Shown: positions 8,578 through 18,081, counted from the first letter of the stretch. The stretch: 64,000 nt of DNA from Acinetobacter sp. ANC 4178 (GCF_004331175.1 NZ_SJOD01000006.1:124001-188000); one strand, 5' to 3'. The notes: generated from the sequence alone by a model not told the origin. Translations and numbers: made by a program.

Positions 8578-9119
8578 GTTTCATCTCCAGAACACGCTGT
8601 ATAAGATGAAATACTTGACTTTGTTTTACATCTTAATCCCTTGCTCGTCATTAGATAATTATAGTTCTTTACATCAGAGCTCTCAGCTTTAATTGCCCAA
8701 CCAAGTCCACGATTATCAGTATCCGCGGAAGTAAGAGCCTTACCTGTGTCTAAATCATAAATCGTAATTTTATATTTGATATCTGTACCTGTCGCTCCAT
8801 TCGGAAGTACCACCTCATTTAAAGTGGAGACCCCATAAATATATCCCGGATCAAAACGCTTATAGGTAAAATTTCTCGACTTATAACGCTCTAATTGTTC
8901 AGCAATTTTTTGTATTTCTTGCTCAGCTTTTGCAGCAACTGCCTTACGTGTATATTCTGTATAAGCAGGCAAAGCTATAGCAGCAATGATTGCAATTATT
9001 ACAACAACAATCATTAATTCAATTAATGTGAAGCCACTGCGTGCATTAGACCCACTCTTGCCATATTTTATGGCAAGAGTATCCTTATACAAATTAATTT
9101 GAAGAAACATATTTTTCAT
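8571..9119 (-). CDS. comE: Type IV pilus minor pilin, ComE/PilE-like
   Basis: A type IV prepilin whose mature part begins [20 protein letters not shown], with Glu5 present, followed by an amphipathic helix (KAEQEIQKIAEQLERYKS) and a globular domain with C-terminal cysteines. The only in-frame ATG codons (9119 and 9110) give a leader of about 26-29 residues, far longer than the 6-10 usual for this class. A TTG at 9092 is the only other common start. The extension lies over a perfect 12-bp inverted repeat (9054-9080). The start region overlaps the end of comC by 26 bp and has only a weak ribosome-binding site, so coupled translation is likely. The exact start is uncertain. Confidence 0.8.
   Translation of the reverse strand: MKNMFLQINLYKDTLAIKYGKSGSNARSGFTLIELMIVVVIIAIIAAIALPAYTEYTRKAVAAKAEQEIQKIAEQLERYKSRNFTYKRFDPGYIYGVSTLNEVVLPNGATGTDIKYKITIYDLDTGKALTSADTDNRGLGWAIKAESSDVKNYNYLMTSKGLRCKTKSSISSYTACSGDETW
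9054..9080. repeat. Perfect 12-bp inverted repeat inside the comE leader region
   Basis: ACTCTTGCCATA (9054-9065), three T bases, then TATGGCAAGAGT (9069-9080), an exact reverse complement. In mRNA it would form a 12-bp hairpin just after the comC stop codon and inside the translated leader of comE. No U tract follows on the minus strand, so it is not a standard terminator. Confidence 0.75.
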
Positions 9120-12100
9120 ACCAACGTACCGGGTTAAGTATACGACTACATTTCCATTTGCCTGATCCTTGAATATTACCTATAAGAGTCAAACTACCAC
9201 AGCTATTCTTGGTTTCAGTACCAGAACCACCCGTATCTGGACCAAGGGTTATACCTCGTATACCAGAACCGATCACATTTTGATTTTTCCCATTTGTAAT
9301 AATTAATCCTGTCTTTTGTTCTTGATCTAAGTTTTTTGAACCATCTGCATTTAAACAAACCCCGAATGGTAAACAATACTGCTGACGATTCGACTCACCA
9401 ATAATTCGAGTCGAACAAGAGTCTAACGGCTCTACACCAGTCCCTTCAGGATCGTAAACAGGAATAAAAAGATTATTTTTTAATGCAATTGGCTCTTCTT
9501 CAAATGCCTTAATACCACCAGCTGTACGTCCCGTCACTTCCACACCGCTATAATTACTGGATAGTGAGCGATACCAACCCTGTTTGCCTGAAGCAGAAAA
9601 GAGGCTGGTAATATCTCCAGATTGTGTTTGTGGATTCACTTGGAGATTCGCCAAGGTTAAGTCTTTAGTTTTTAAAGTTGGAGCTCCAGTGATTAAATTA
9701 TTCTTAATAAAATCACGGTCAATAATTCCATAAACTTTATTCGTTAAACGACCAGTTAAAATTGCTGCTGGCAACATCCCTTCACGTCCTTTATCTGGAC
9801 TGACATCTAAAGGGGTACTTCTATCACCTGAGGCAATCCCCACCAAAATAAATGAGCTACCACCATTACTGTGCTTGGTTAAAGTTGGTGGTTGGTAGAA
9901 TCGCGGCTGATTACCATTTGTAATTGAACTACCAGTTGACGTAGTCCCTAAATTCACCAAACGCACAACGCGTTTACCAAAACCAGAAGCAGATGTACCA
10001 GCAAGATTATTTAGATCTGCTCTAAAGACTTGCCCACCTAAATCACCGAAATATAAATGATCAACCAATCCATCTCCATCACGGTCCAATGTAGAAATAC
10101 GACTTACAATACTATGCACCATATTAGAATCATTACTATCGGCACCAGTATTACTTGCCCACCATAACCGTTTACCCGTTTTTGCATCAATAATGTACAC
10201 AGCATTACCATCAGCTTGAGTTTTTCCATCACAGGCAGTATTTGGATAATCTGTATTTGAATTGGTTGCCCCTAATTTAAATTGCGGATTTTCATAACAC
10301 ATGTCATATCCGCCACCAACAATCATGACGCGCTTAATTACTCCATTATAGCGAATGTTCGTTAAAACTGGTTTCGACCAAGATTGCCCCATACGACTAA
10401 AACTAGTCTGATCAGCTCCAACTCTAAACAACAATTTCGGGGACGTAGGATTCAACAAATCCAATCCATAATAGCTTTTACCCCCCATACGCATACCACC
10501 ATAAACATTCATCTGATTAGCAGTTACATATAATTTATCGTCAGACGATCCTTGTCTAAAGTTATAAGCAGCATCAGCAACCCAAGCCCCACCAACGCCA
10601 TACGAAAGATCACCAGCTTGATCAATCCCTCGCAGCGCCTTAGAAGCATTTGCATCTTTTAATATCTCAGATGGAACAAATACCATCTGCTCAACACCAG
10701 TCGCTGCATTTAATACATGCAATCCACCTTCCATACTTCCATATAAAACGGACTGTTTACGCGTTGAGGTTAAATCACCATTTGAATCTAGAACCCCTTC
10801 ATATGTCAATTGTACTGGAATGGAATGAATACTTCCCCCCATTGTAATAAATGGCTTAGATGGGACTGCAAGAATTGTTGGTAAAGTTGTAGTTGTTGAA
10901 AGAGGTAAGTCATATCCCAAATAGTTAACCAGCTTCACTTTCAAATCATTCGGAAAGTCTTTTAAGATGTCTTGTTTTGCAAAACTATCTAAAACATAAG
11001 CCCCATTGGTCACAGAGGAAGAAGTCTTGCTCGGAATTTCCAATAAAGAACCACTACTTGATGATTGAAGAACTCCTGAACTTACACTACTCACATCGGT
11101 AAATAGGTTACGTAATGCATTCGGTGCAGCCAAAATGGCAGGAATAGCTCGGATTGTCTTCCCATCCACTACTGTTTCAGCAACCGCAGCAACGGCTGCT
11201 GTTGGCATTGGTAAGTTCCAATATGCACCACCCTGGTCAATGACCTTACCATCAGCCACACTGGTTGAGTTCCACAAATCATAGGTTGTCGTAGTAAAAT
11301 CTCCCTTATCATTATAAATAAGAGAATTCTTAAGGTCGGTAAGTGCCCCCATATTTCCGATATTATATTTTTTTAGATTTCCCGCCCAAACCATGGTATT
11401 TGATCTAGGGTTAGGTGCAAATGTACGAAGATAGCCATAAGGCTGATAACCATTCGGATTTAAAGCATCTACAGGCACAGAAATTGCACCTGTAGGTAGC
11501 GGATCCAAAGGATCATCAAAAGTTCTTAAAAACTCAAGTACACTTGCCTGTACTTGAGCTGAACTACTCGCTTCATAGTACAAACCATTGCCATAACCAG
11601 GTTTGGTTAATCGATATGGAGTTGCTTGAGTTGGAGAACAAGCATCATCCCCTTTACGCCTATCCTGCGTACGCGAACTTAATTGACACGCTTGCTGCAC
11701 ATGTGGAGCACTTAAGCCGCTAAAATCACTACCAAAACCTACAAATGCAGTACGAATTTCGGCTTTTTGCGGATTATTACCTGAATATAATCGTTTAGCC
11801 AACTCCCCCATACAATGCCAAGCAGACCAATCATTTGCATTCCCCGATCGATCTGTTCCCGTAACTAAATTCTTTAATCCATCTGTTGGGCATTCAAAAC
11901 TATTATCATTTAATGCAGTACGCATTAAAGTCTGCGCACGACTTGTGCTGGAACTATTGGCTTCACCATCTGACAAGAAGTAAATCCCATTTCCATCACA
12001 ACTCACTTTTTTGGTCGGCAGAGGAGAACTATATGACGTTCCATCAGCTGTTTTAGAACTACTTACCGAAGATGAAAAACCACTATCAGCATTTGAATAT

Positions 12101-13107
12101 AGTTGATTTTCTTTAGAGTAATATCCAATTGTAGAACTATCATAAGTTGCCGCAGTATAATTTGCTAAATCACTCGGAGGCATAGTTCCTAAATTATTCC
12201 AATAACTCGTACTAGTCCCAGTCATCCCATTACAGTACTGGACCTGATTATTGAAATCAGTGCTAGCCCATGATTTACATTGATAAAAATTGTCGGCATA
12301 AACCGTCTTATAGACAGCAACAGCGTCACGTGTACGTCCCGTGAAGTTTGCATTTTCATAACAAACCCCTGTGGCAGAGTTTAAATACGGTCTATTCGTT
12401 CGGTCACAATAGTAATAATCGACTACTTGGCTACTGGTCGTCACCTTTTTATAGATAAGCTTAAATATTTCAACTGGGGATAATGTAGAAGTACCTAACA
12501 TATAAGCTGCAGCTTCTGCATAAGCATGTGCTGAAGGAGTCCCCCCACTTGCTGTTAAATTTTTAATCGCAGTTTTCAAAGCTTCACGTTGCGTAGAGCC
12601 TTTTTTTCCTAATGTTGCAGCAGGAACCAAAATTTTTGCAGATCGCCCATCACCATTAACTGAAAAATGTCCCAGCCCTATAGATGCACTCGGTAAATTT
12701 GGATCAGTAGTATTATCAAGTAAGGCAAACATACCATCTTTAAGTCGTGTCAGACGAGAATAAGCAACTTTTACCCCACTACTATTTTTACAATAACTTC
12801 TTTCGTATGGAACCGCTGTAGTAGCAGATTCAGTACCCGTACCATAATAATAAGCTCTATTATAATAATCATAATAGATACAAGAATCATTATCATATTC
12901 CGCCATAGATCCTGAGGTATCTAGCATCAAAACAATTGTTTTCTTCCCAGCTTCAGGCTTTGCGTAAATTTGCAAATCTGTCGCTTGGGCAACTGAACTA
13001 ATAACAAGTAAAGACATCACCGCAGAAAGGGCTGTGAGTACCATTTTCTGCTTAGGCTGTCCCTCGCCTTTCATTAAATGTGAGGTTTTTTGTTTATATT
13101 CTTTCAT
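9094..13107 (-). CDS. comC: PilY1/ComC-type pilus tip adhesin with VWA domain
   Basis: This 1337-residue secreted protein caps the type IV pilus and is needed for pilus biogenesis and natural transformation in Acinetobacter. A signal peptide (hydrophobic stretch about residues 22-42, ending VAQA) is followed by a von Willebrand factor A domain with the MIDAS motif DTSGSM at 63-68. The C-terminal half is the PilY1 beta-propeller. It carries a calcium-loop motif, DRDGDGLVD, near residues 1005-1015, followed by HLYFGDLGGQVFRADL. The VWA domain contains tyrosine- and cysteine-rich insertions. ATG 13107 has GAGGAG seven bases upstream. The gene lies between pilX and the comE-like pilin, the standard order. 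Confidence 0.92.
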   Translation of the reverse strand: MKEYKQKTSHLMKGEGQPKQKMVLTALSAVMSLLVISSVAQATDLQIYAKPEAGKKTIVLMLDTSGSMAEYDNDSCIYYDYYNRAYYYGTGTESATTAVPYERSYCKNSSGVKVAYSRLTRLKDGMFALLDNTTDPNLPSASIGLGHFSVNGDGRSAKILVPAATLGKKGSTQREALKTAIKNLTASGGTPSAHAYAEAAAYMLGTSTLSPVEIFKLIYKKVTTSSQVVDYYYCDRTNRPYLNSATGVCYENANFTGRTRDAVAVYKTVYADNFYQCKSWASTDFNNQVQYCNGMTGTSTSYWNNLGTMPPSDLANYTAATYDSSTIGYYSKENQLYSNADSGFSSSVSSSKTADGTSYSSPLPTKKVSCDGNGIYFLSDGEANSSSTSRAQTLMRTALNDNSFECPTDGLKNLVTGTDRSGNANDWSAWHCMGELAKRLYSGNNPQKAEIRTAFVGFGSDFSGLSAPHVQQACQLSSRTQDRRKGDDACSPTQATPYRLTKPGYGNGLYYEASSSAQVQASVLEFLRTFDDPLDPLPTGAISVPVDALNPNGYQPYGYLRTFAPNPRSNTMVWAGNLKKYNIGNMGALTDLKNSLIYNDKGDFTTTTYDLWNSTSVADGKVIDQGGAYWNLPMPTAAVAAVAETVVDGKTIRAIPAILAAPNALRNLFTDVSSVSSGVLQSSSSGSLLEIPSKTSSSVTNGAYVLDSFAKQDILKDFPNDLKVKLVNYLGYDLPLSTTTTLPTILAVPSKPFITMGGSIHSIPVQLTYEGVLDSNGDLTSTRKQSVLYGSMEGGLHVLNAATGVEQMVFVPSEILKDANASKALRGIDQAGDLSYGVGGAWVADAAYNFRQGSSDDKLYVTANQMNVYGGMRMGGKSYYGLDLLNPTSPKLLFRVGADQTSFSRMGQSWSKPVLTNIRYNGVIKRVMIVGGGYDMCYENPQFKLGATNSNTDYPNTACDGKTQADGNAVYIIDAKTGKRLWWASNTGADSNDSNMVHSIVSRISTLDRDGDGLVDHLYFGDLGGQVFRADLNNLAGTSASGFGKRVVRLVNLGTTSTGSSITNGNQPRFYQPPTLTKHSNGGSSFILVGIASGDRSTPLDVSPDKGREGMLPAAILTGRLTNKVYGIIDRDFIKNNLITGAPTLKTKDLTLANLQVNPQTQSGDITSLFSASGKQGWYRSLSSNYSGVEVTGRTAGGIKAFEEEPIALKNNLFIPVYDPEGTGVEPLDSCSTRIIGESNRQQYCLPFGVCLNADGSKNLDQEQKTGLIITNGKNQNVIGSGIRGITLGPDTGGSGTETKNSCGSLTLIGNIQGSGKWKCSRILNPVRWYEKYVSSN

Positions 13108-13124
13108 TTTTACTCCTCACCCAA

Positions 13125-13925
13125 TCAAGGATTTTCTGTTTGTTCAAACAAGGTTTGCAAGTTAAACTCTTGTGTCTGACTATTTACTGGTATACCTAAG
13201 CTAACTAAACAATCAGCAATTGTTCTAAAACCTTTAGTTGAAGTGTCAGAATTATCACTAATATAACCAGGTTGTGTCGCATCTTTACCTATGCAGGCTT
13301 GTGCTGCATCCATGTCCTTCGCAAAAGATGGGAAAATTGCTGTAGTTGTTACCCGAATGCGCTGTTGCTCAACAATATTTTTAGGTAAAATTGTACCTTC
13401 ACTTAAATTAGTACCTTCACTTAATAAAACACCAGCTTCTAAATCACTTAAAGGGTCTGTCGGAATTTTTACTGCTACCTGCGTAACAACCGCTTCTCGA
13501 TTACTACCAAAATCTGTTTTTAAATTACAAAATCCCGTAGAGCCACCTTGTGCAACAGTCGCCTTGCTATCTTTATCCGCTGGTGGTCGAATAACAGCCA
13601 CCCCAATAGATCCACCAAATTTTTGCGATGACGTAGGTCTATAACAAAATATATATTCTTTACCTGGTTCTAACTTGCTATCCTGTAATGCAAAACCTAC
13701 TACACCACTTAAGTCCACCATTTTTGATAAGTCAGAGTTATAGACCTGATTCAAAGGTGTATCTGCAGTCTGGCTTAGAAATTGTCCAACCTGAGTATTG
13801 GTCGCAATATTCAAAGTCGTCATAGATGTTCTAATTGCTAATACGCCGACAATAGTAATCAAAATTAATATAAACATGACTATGATGAAGGTTGAACCAC
13901 GTTGAGAAGAACGCATGTACATCAT
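13125..13925 (-). CDS. pilX: Type IV pilus assembly protein PilX
   Basis: The 266-residue protein has an N-terminal pilin-like signal, RSSQRGSTFIIVMFILILITIVGVL as a charged leader plus hydrophobic helix, without the Glu5 of major pilins. This is typical for PilX. The remainder is a periplasmic domain with several cysteines. PilX is one of the minor pilins that prime assembly with PilV, PilW, FimU and PilE and recruit PilY1. The start ATG 13925 shares the sequence ATGA with the pilW stop. An alternative ATG lies three codons downstream. comC starts 17 bp after its stop. Confidence 0.85.
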   Translation of the reverse strand: MMYMRSSQRGSTFIIVMFILILITIVGVLAIRTSMTTLNIATNTQVGQFLSQTADTPLNQVYNSDLSKMVDLSGVVGFALQDSKLEPGKEYIFCYRPTSSQKFGGSIGVAVIRPPADKDSKATVAQGGSTGFCNLKTDFGSNREAVVTQVAVKIPTDPLSDLEAGVLLSEGTNLSEGTILPKNIVEQQRIRVTTTAIFPSFAKDMDAAQACIGKDATQPGYISDNSDTSTKGFRTIADCLVSLGIPVNSQTQEFNLQTLFEQTENP

Positions 13926-14827
13926 AATGGCTCTCCCATAGCATTTCTTAATGCAACTGTTGTTGTATATTCACGGCGCATATACGTACTAGTTTTATCA
14001 GTCAATGTAACTGTACCTTCAGCAAATTGCTCTGTACCTTCACTAGAAGGCTTTAATAAGTCGCTCTTTGTTTGATCTTTTGAACGTACCAACACAGAGA
14101 TTTTTACTGAAACAATACGAGGTGCTTTTTTACTTGCAGCTCTGGCATTTTTTGCTGTAGTTAAATACTCGTCAATTGTATAATAAGCAGCTTGTGTTTT
14201 ATTTTCACTTTGGGTACCCAAATAAAATCTTACAAGATCTACGCGTGGCATAATTATTTCGCCCGCGTTTGATCCCCCAAACTCGGTAATTGCAGCAATT
14301 GAATTTGCTGGTGGTTTATTTGCATCACACGCTAAACCATAGTCCGTGCTATTAGAGGCACTCGTGTCTTTTCTAAGAAAATATCTTTGAATAACATACT
14401 CACCTGCTTGTACTTCTTTACCCTCACAATTAAACATGCGATTAGGCGCGATAAACAGAATTGTTAATTGATCACTTTTAATATCAACATTTGAAACCCC
14501 GCCAACTGCCGTAATAGCATTTTGTAAATCATCAAGCGGTAAATTGGTTGTTCCAGCAGTACCTGAAGTCAACACGATCCCCCCTAAAGTAGTTTGATCA
14601 TTTAACTCTGGATGGCTAATATTTCCATAATTTGCTAGCCTAATTTCTGATGCCATATATTCAAGACCAAAAATTCCACTATCCTGAAGCTCTGCACCTG
14701 CCTCTTGCAACCTTGTAGTAATCAAACCACCCATGAAAAGTTGCATTGCTGCAGCCGTAATAATCAATCCCAATGCCAAAGCAACTATTAATTCAATTAG
14801 TGTAAAACCTAGATCTTTATTTTTCAT
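13922..14827 (-). CDS. pilW: Type IV pilus minor pilin PilW (ComB)
   Basis: A 301-residue prepilin with the short leader MKNKDLG and mature start FTLIELIVALALGLIITAA, including Glu5. The large globular domain fits PilW, which in Acinetobacter is also called ComB. It contains two likely disulfide cysteines (FNCEGK and LACDAN). PilW joins PilX, PilV and FimU in the tip complex under PilY1. The ATG at 14827 lies one base after the pilV stop codon, and its own stop overlaps pilX, so the genes are translationally coupled. Confidence 0.88.
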   Translation of the reverse strand: MKNKDLGFTLIELIVALALGLIITAAAMQLFMGGLITTRLQEAGAELQDSGIFGLEYMASEIRLANYGNISHPELNDQTTLGGIVLTSGTAGTTNLPLDDLQNAITAVGGVSNVDIKSDQLTILFIAPNRMFNCEGKEVQAGEYVIQRYFLRKDTSASNSTDYGLACDANKPPANSIAAITEFGGSNAGEIIMPRVDLVRFYLGTQSENKTQAAYYTIDEYLTTAKNARAASKKAPRIVSVKISVLVRSKDQTKSDLLKPSSEGTEQFAEGTVTLTDKTSTYMRREYTTTVALRNAMGEPL

Positions 14828-14828
14828 T

Positions 14829-15350
14829 TTAATATGCCTCCATCATGAGGCACTTAGCACCATTTATATAAATACCAGAACTACTAATGCACTCACTATA
14901 ATCTATGCCTGCAAACTTAGTCTCATCCCATGCTACAAATAAACACTGTCGGTTGCTTGTAGCTTTATTTGCACCTGGGCATAGAGTCATGGTCATATTC
15001 ATCCCATTTTGGAAAGCAGCTCTAGCAACTAAATAAGCATCATATGCAGCCATTTCTTCTGGGTTACATACCGCATTTAAACAAGACTTAACGCCTGTCG
15101 GCAAAGCACTCATGGCTGAATATGCTTGTATTTTTTTTGGGTAAAATGATTGTCCTTCTGAGTTTGCACGAATACTTTCTGTTAAACCCCTCATTAAAAT
15201 TGTGGCTTGAGAGCGCTTTAAAGCTTCATTACCCGCTTCCACAGCTCTTAATTGCAATGCAGTATAGCCAAGCACACCTATTGCCAAAATAATTAACGAG
15301 ACCAACACTTCAACCATGCCAATGCCCAATTGATTAGCTCGAATATTCAT
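14829..15350 (-). CDS. pilV: Type IV pilus modification/minor pilin PilV
   Basis: The 173-residue product has the PilV-type leader ending LG and the mature segment IGMVEVLVSLIILAIGVLGYTALQLRA, with Glu in the fifth position. Several cysteines occur in the globular domain. I place the start at ATG 15350, which forms an ATGA overlap with the fimT stop and has GGGGA upstream. The frame also has a TTG two codons earlier. PilV belongs to the tip-priming minor pilin set and is encoded in the usual order between fimT/fimU and pilW. Confidence 0.88.
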   Translation of the reverse strand: MNIRANQLGIGMVEVLVSLIILAIGVLGYTALQLRAVEAGNEALKRSQATILMRGLTESIRANSEGQSFYPKKIQAYSAMSALPTGVKSCLNAVCNPEEMAAYDAYLVARAAFQNGMNMTMTLCPGANKATSNRQCLFVAWDETKFAGIDYSECISSSGIYINGAKCLMMEAY

Positions 15351-15829
15351 GAACAAGTCCCCGTAGTTTGGTCCAATGTCCCAATTTTTGAAATAGTTAT
15401 AGTTTTTGACTCACCATTAGAGCAAAGTACAATTGTATTGGTGGCTTGAATTGTCCCCGTGGGTTGGAACATTACTCCTAAACTATCTGATTTAACGTCT
15501 ACTTTTTTTGAAACTTTAGCCAATAAAACTCTATTTTGATTTATGTAAACATTAGGATCCAAACTTGAGTCTATAGCAGCGATGCACTGTGCAGGCGTGA
15601 TAGTTGTACCAGCCTTATTTTTATTAACACATACAGCAACACTTACTCTCATTGCAGCAGACCGACTTCTAGCCTCATTTAACGTTCCTTGTAGCTCTTT
15701 CGCACTACCGCTTAAATTTTGCCTGCTTATCATATCCGAGAAAGAAGGCACCGCCATCATGGCAATAATCGCCAACACTGCAATTGTCACCATGAGTTCA
15801 ATTAAGGTGAACCCTCGATTTGTTCGCAT
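15347..15829 (-). CDS. fimT: Minor pilin of FimT/FimU (GspH-like) type
   Basis: This 160-residue prepilin has the leader MRTNRG and mature start FTLIELMVTIAVLAIIAMMAVPSF. The GspH/FimT-type continuation is LSGSAKELQGTLNEARSRSAAMR. ATG 15829 has GGGAGG upstream. The open frame extends a further 39 codons upstream, but that portion does not look like a pilin leader. It is the first gene of the seven-gene minor pilin operon. FimT proteins of some naturally competent bacteria bind DNA during uptake, whereas FimU primes assembly; sequence alone does not separate the two here. Confidence 0.85.
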   Translation of the reverse strand: MRTNRGFTLIELMVTIAVLAIIAMMAVPSFSDMISRQNLSGSAKELQGTLNEARSRSAAMRVSVAVCVNKNKAGTTITPAQCIAAIDSSLDPNVYINQNRVLLAKVSKKVDVKSDSLGVMFQPTGTIQATNTIVLCSNGESKTITISKIGTLDQTTGTCS

Positions 15830-15916
15830 ACGCCCTCCCCAAGGCAATTTCTCTTTTACCCTATTTAAAATCATATTTCTTTTTTTTACAAAACGAACAC
15901 AAAAAGGATAAATGGC

Positions 15917-15954
15917 ATAAAAAAACAGATGATTGCCAAAAAGCAACCATCTGT
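15917..15954 (-). terminator. Terminator of ispH
   Basis: On the minus strand ACAGATGGTTGC pairs with GCAATCATCTGT (12 bp with one G-U pair) around a six-base loop, followed by a run of T residues. It isolates ispH from the minor pilin operon, whose promoter must then lie in 15830-15916. Confidence 0.9.
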
Positions 15955-15994
15955 CAAATCTTTAATAAAAATATAATGTTAAGTCTGCAACACT

Positions 15995-16945
15995 TTAAGC
16001 TTGTGTTACAGGAATACGTAACTCTTTCGGCAAACTAAAGGTAATGTTTTCTTCACGCCCTGCAAGCTCTTCTGGCACTTTCGCGCCCCAATCTTGCAAA
16101 CGCTGAATGACTTGTTTAATCAAAATTTCAGGCGCAGATGCACCAGCCGTTACCCCAATTTTGGTATCCACATTAAACCAGTCTTGCTGTAATTGTTCCG
16201 CATTATCGACCAAATAAGCTGCTTTACCCATACGCTCTGCTAGTTCGCGTAAACGGTTCGAATTCGATGAGTTTGGAGATCCAACAACCAAAACCACGTC
16301 ACACTGCTCAGCTAAATCACGCACGGCATCTTGGCGGTTTTGCGTGGCATAACAAATATCATCTTTGCGAGGACCCTGAATCTTCGGGAATTTTTTGCGT
16401 AGCGCATCAATCACTTTCGCAGTGTCATCAATCGACAACGTTGTTTGCGTCACAAAAGCCACTTTATCAGGATGATGCACATTCAACTGAGCGACATCTT
16501 CTTCATCTTCAACCAGATAAATCTCGCCCCCATTTTTTTTGTCATATTGTCCCATTGTGCCTTCCACTTCAGGATGACCTTCATGACCAATCAAAATGGC
16601 TTCCACCCCTTCACGGGCATATTTAGTGACTTCAATATGCACTTTGGTGACCAAAGGACAAGTTGCATCAAAAACTTTTAAACCGCGACGTTCTGCTTCT
16701 TGCTGTACTGCTTTAGATACACCATGCGCGCTAAAAATCACAATATTGTCATCAGGCACTTCATCGAGTTCATCGACAAAAATCGCGCCACGCTGACGTA
16801 AATCATCTACCACAAATTTATTGTGTACCACTTCATGACGCACATAAATAGGCGGCTGAAAACACTCAAGTGCACGATTTACAATCGCAATGGCCCGATC
16901 AACCCCTGCACAAAAACCACGCGGATTAGCCAATACAATTTCCAT
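15995..16945 (-). CDS. ispH: 4-hydroxy-3-methylbut-2-enyl diphosphate reductase IspH
   Basis: IspH is the last enzyme of the MEP isoprenoid pathway. It reduces HMBPP to IPP and DMAPP with an iron-sulfur cluster. The three cluster cysteines are visible in GFCAGV, DATCPLV and [10 protein letters not shown]. The catalytic-site pieces [14 protein letters not shown] and [11 protein letters not shown] are present. The product is 316 residues, the usual length. ATG 16945 with GAGGG upstream is chosen over an in-frame GTG at 16963. It is divergent from gmk across a 135-bp gap containing a 10-bp dyad. Confidence 0.97.
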   Translation of the reverse strand: MEIVLANPRGFCAGVDRAIAIVNRALECFQPPIYVRHEVVHNKFVVDDLRQRGAIFVDELDEVPDDNIVIFSAHGVSKAVQQEAERRGLKVFDATCPLVTKVHIEVTKYAREGVEAILIGHEGHPEVEGTMGQYDKKNGGEIYLVEDEEDVAQLNVHHPDKVAFVTQTTLSIDDTAKVIDALRKKFPKIQGPRKDDICYATQNRQDAVRDLAEQCDVVLVVGSPNSSNSNRLRELAERMGKAAYLVDNAEQLQQDWFNVDTKIGVTAGASAPEILIKQVIQRLQDWGAKVPEELAGREENITFSLPKELRIPVTQA

Positions 16946-16994
16946 AAAACCCTCATTGCTCACTTAAATGCACGTCATGCGAAACTAAATTTAT

Positions 16995-17027
16995 GCAAAC
17001 TAAAATTCGACTAGCTATTTAGTTTGC
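16995..17027. promoter_or_regulatory. 10-bp dyad in the ispH-gmk divergent promoter region
   Basis: GCAAACTAAA (16995-17004) and its exact reverse complement (17018-17027) are separated by 13 bp. A third partial copy, GAAACTAAAT, lies at 16981-16990. The position between divergent start codons suggests an operator or overlapping promoter elements. No regulator can be named. Confidence 0.45.
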
Positions 17028-17080
17028 AACACATCTACTCTAAAATAGAGAAGATATTTTATCATATCAGGAAAAATATC

Positions 17081-17704
17081 ATGTCGGGTCTCTTGTTTGT
17101 CGTTTCTGCTGCGTCAGGAACTGGCAAAACATCTCTCGTAAAAGCCCTACTTGAGCGTGTAAGCAATTTACATGTTTCTGTATCTCATACCACCCGTGGA
17201 CAGCGTCCTGGTGAACTTGACGGTGTACATTACCATTTCACTCAAAAAGAAAACTTTCTAACGTTGGTGGATCAAGGCGGATTTATTGAGTATGCAGAAG
17301 TTTTTGGCAATTATTACGGCACTGCGCAAGCAACTGTAAAAGAGCAACTCGCCAAAGGACATGATGTTTTACTGGAAATTGACTGGCAGGGTGCAGAACA
17401 AGTCCGCAAATTATTCCCAGAATCCATACAGATTTTTATTTTACCGCCGAGCCAATTCGATTTACGTCAACGTCTATCTAATCGTGGCACAGACAGTGTA
17501 GAAGTGATTGAGCATCGTTTAAGTTGTGCCGTTGAAGATATGCAGCAGTTTGTTAATTTTGACTATGTCATTATTAATGATGACTTTAATAAAGCCTTGC
17601 ATGATCTTGAGTCTGTCATTACGGCAAACCGTTTGGTTCTCACGCAACAAGCCAATCGTCATCAAGACTTAATTCAAAAGTTGATCACTCCCATTGAATC
17701 GTGA
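17081..17704 (+). CDS. gmk: Guanylate kinase
   Basis: Gmk phosphorylates GMP to GDP with ATP. The 207-residue enzyme starts MSGLLFVVSAASGTGKTSLV, which contains the P-loop. It continues with the GMP-binding segment SHTTRGQRPGELDGVHYHF and the LEIDWQGAEQVR block. The start is ATG 17081, preceded by CAGGA. A longer frame reaches 17024 but adds residues foreign to the family. It is followed after 79 bp by rpoZ and then spoT, the familiar gmk-rpoZ-spoT arrangement. Confidence 0.97.
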   Translation: MSGLLFVVSAASGTGKTSLVKALLERVSNLHVSVSHTTRGQRPGELDGVHYHFTQKENFLTLVDQGGFIEYAEVFGNYYGTAQATVKEQLAKGHDVLLEIDWQGAEQVRKLFPESIQIFILPPSQFDLRQRLSNRGTDSVEVIEHRLSCAVEDMQQFVNFDYVIINDDFNKALHDLESVITANRLVLTQQANRHQDLIQKLITPIES

Positions 17705-17783
17705 TTAAACCTTGAGTCTAAACTGAAAGCATTTTATACTGTGTAGTCTGTTTCCGAATTTTAGCATTTATACGAGAGCACCT

Positions 17784-18065
17784 ATGGCACGCGTAACCGT
17801 TGAAGATTGTTTAGACCATGTAGACAACCGCTTTGAGCTTGTACTAGTGGCAAGCAAACGTGCGCGCCAACTCGCACGTCAAGGTATTGAACCAACTGTA
17901 GAATGGGACAACGATAAACCAACAGTTGTTGCACTGCGTGAAATTGCAATTGGTCACGTTTCAAAAGATATTTTGAAACAACGTGAGCAAGACTATCAAA
18001 CTTCAAGCCTTGATCTTGCACTTTCTGCAAACAATTTGAATTTAGATGGTTTCTCTTTCCAATAA
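17784..18065 (+). CDS. rpoZ: RNA polymerase omega subunit
   Basis: Omega helps fold and hold the beta-prime subunit, and in other proteobacteria forms one of the ppGpp sites. The 93-residue product has the N-terminal [34 protein letters not shown] sequence (residues 1-30), including the conserved RARQ segment, and ends with the usual variable tail. A strong terminator follows at 18082-18110, so spoT probably relies on its own promoter. Confidence 0.97.
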   Translation: MARVTVEDCLDHVDNRFELVLVASKRARQLARQGIEPTVEWDNDKPTVVALREIAIGHVSKDILKQREQDYQTSSLDLALSANNLNLDGFSFQ

Positions 18066-18081
18066 GAAAGAAAAACTACAT

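Noticed and set aside
13291..13644. 117-residue plus-strand ORF opposite pilX
   Set aside because: It lies wholly antisense to a gene with clear pilus context and shows no start signal or domain.
15830..15946. Longer N-terminal extension of the FimT/FimU protein
   Set aside because: The extension precedes a standard prepilin leader with its own GGGAGG site, so it is untranslated leader and promoter region.
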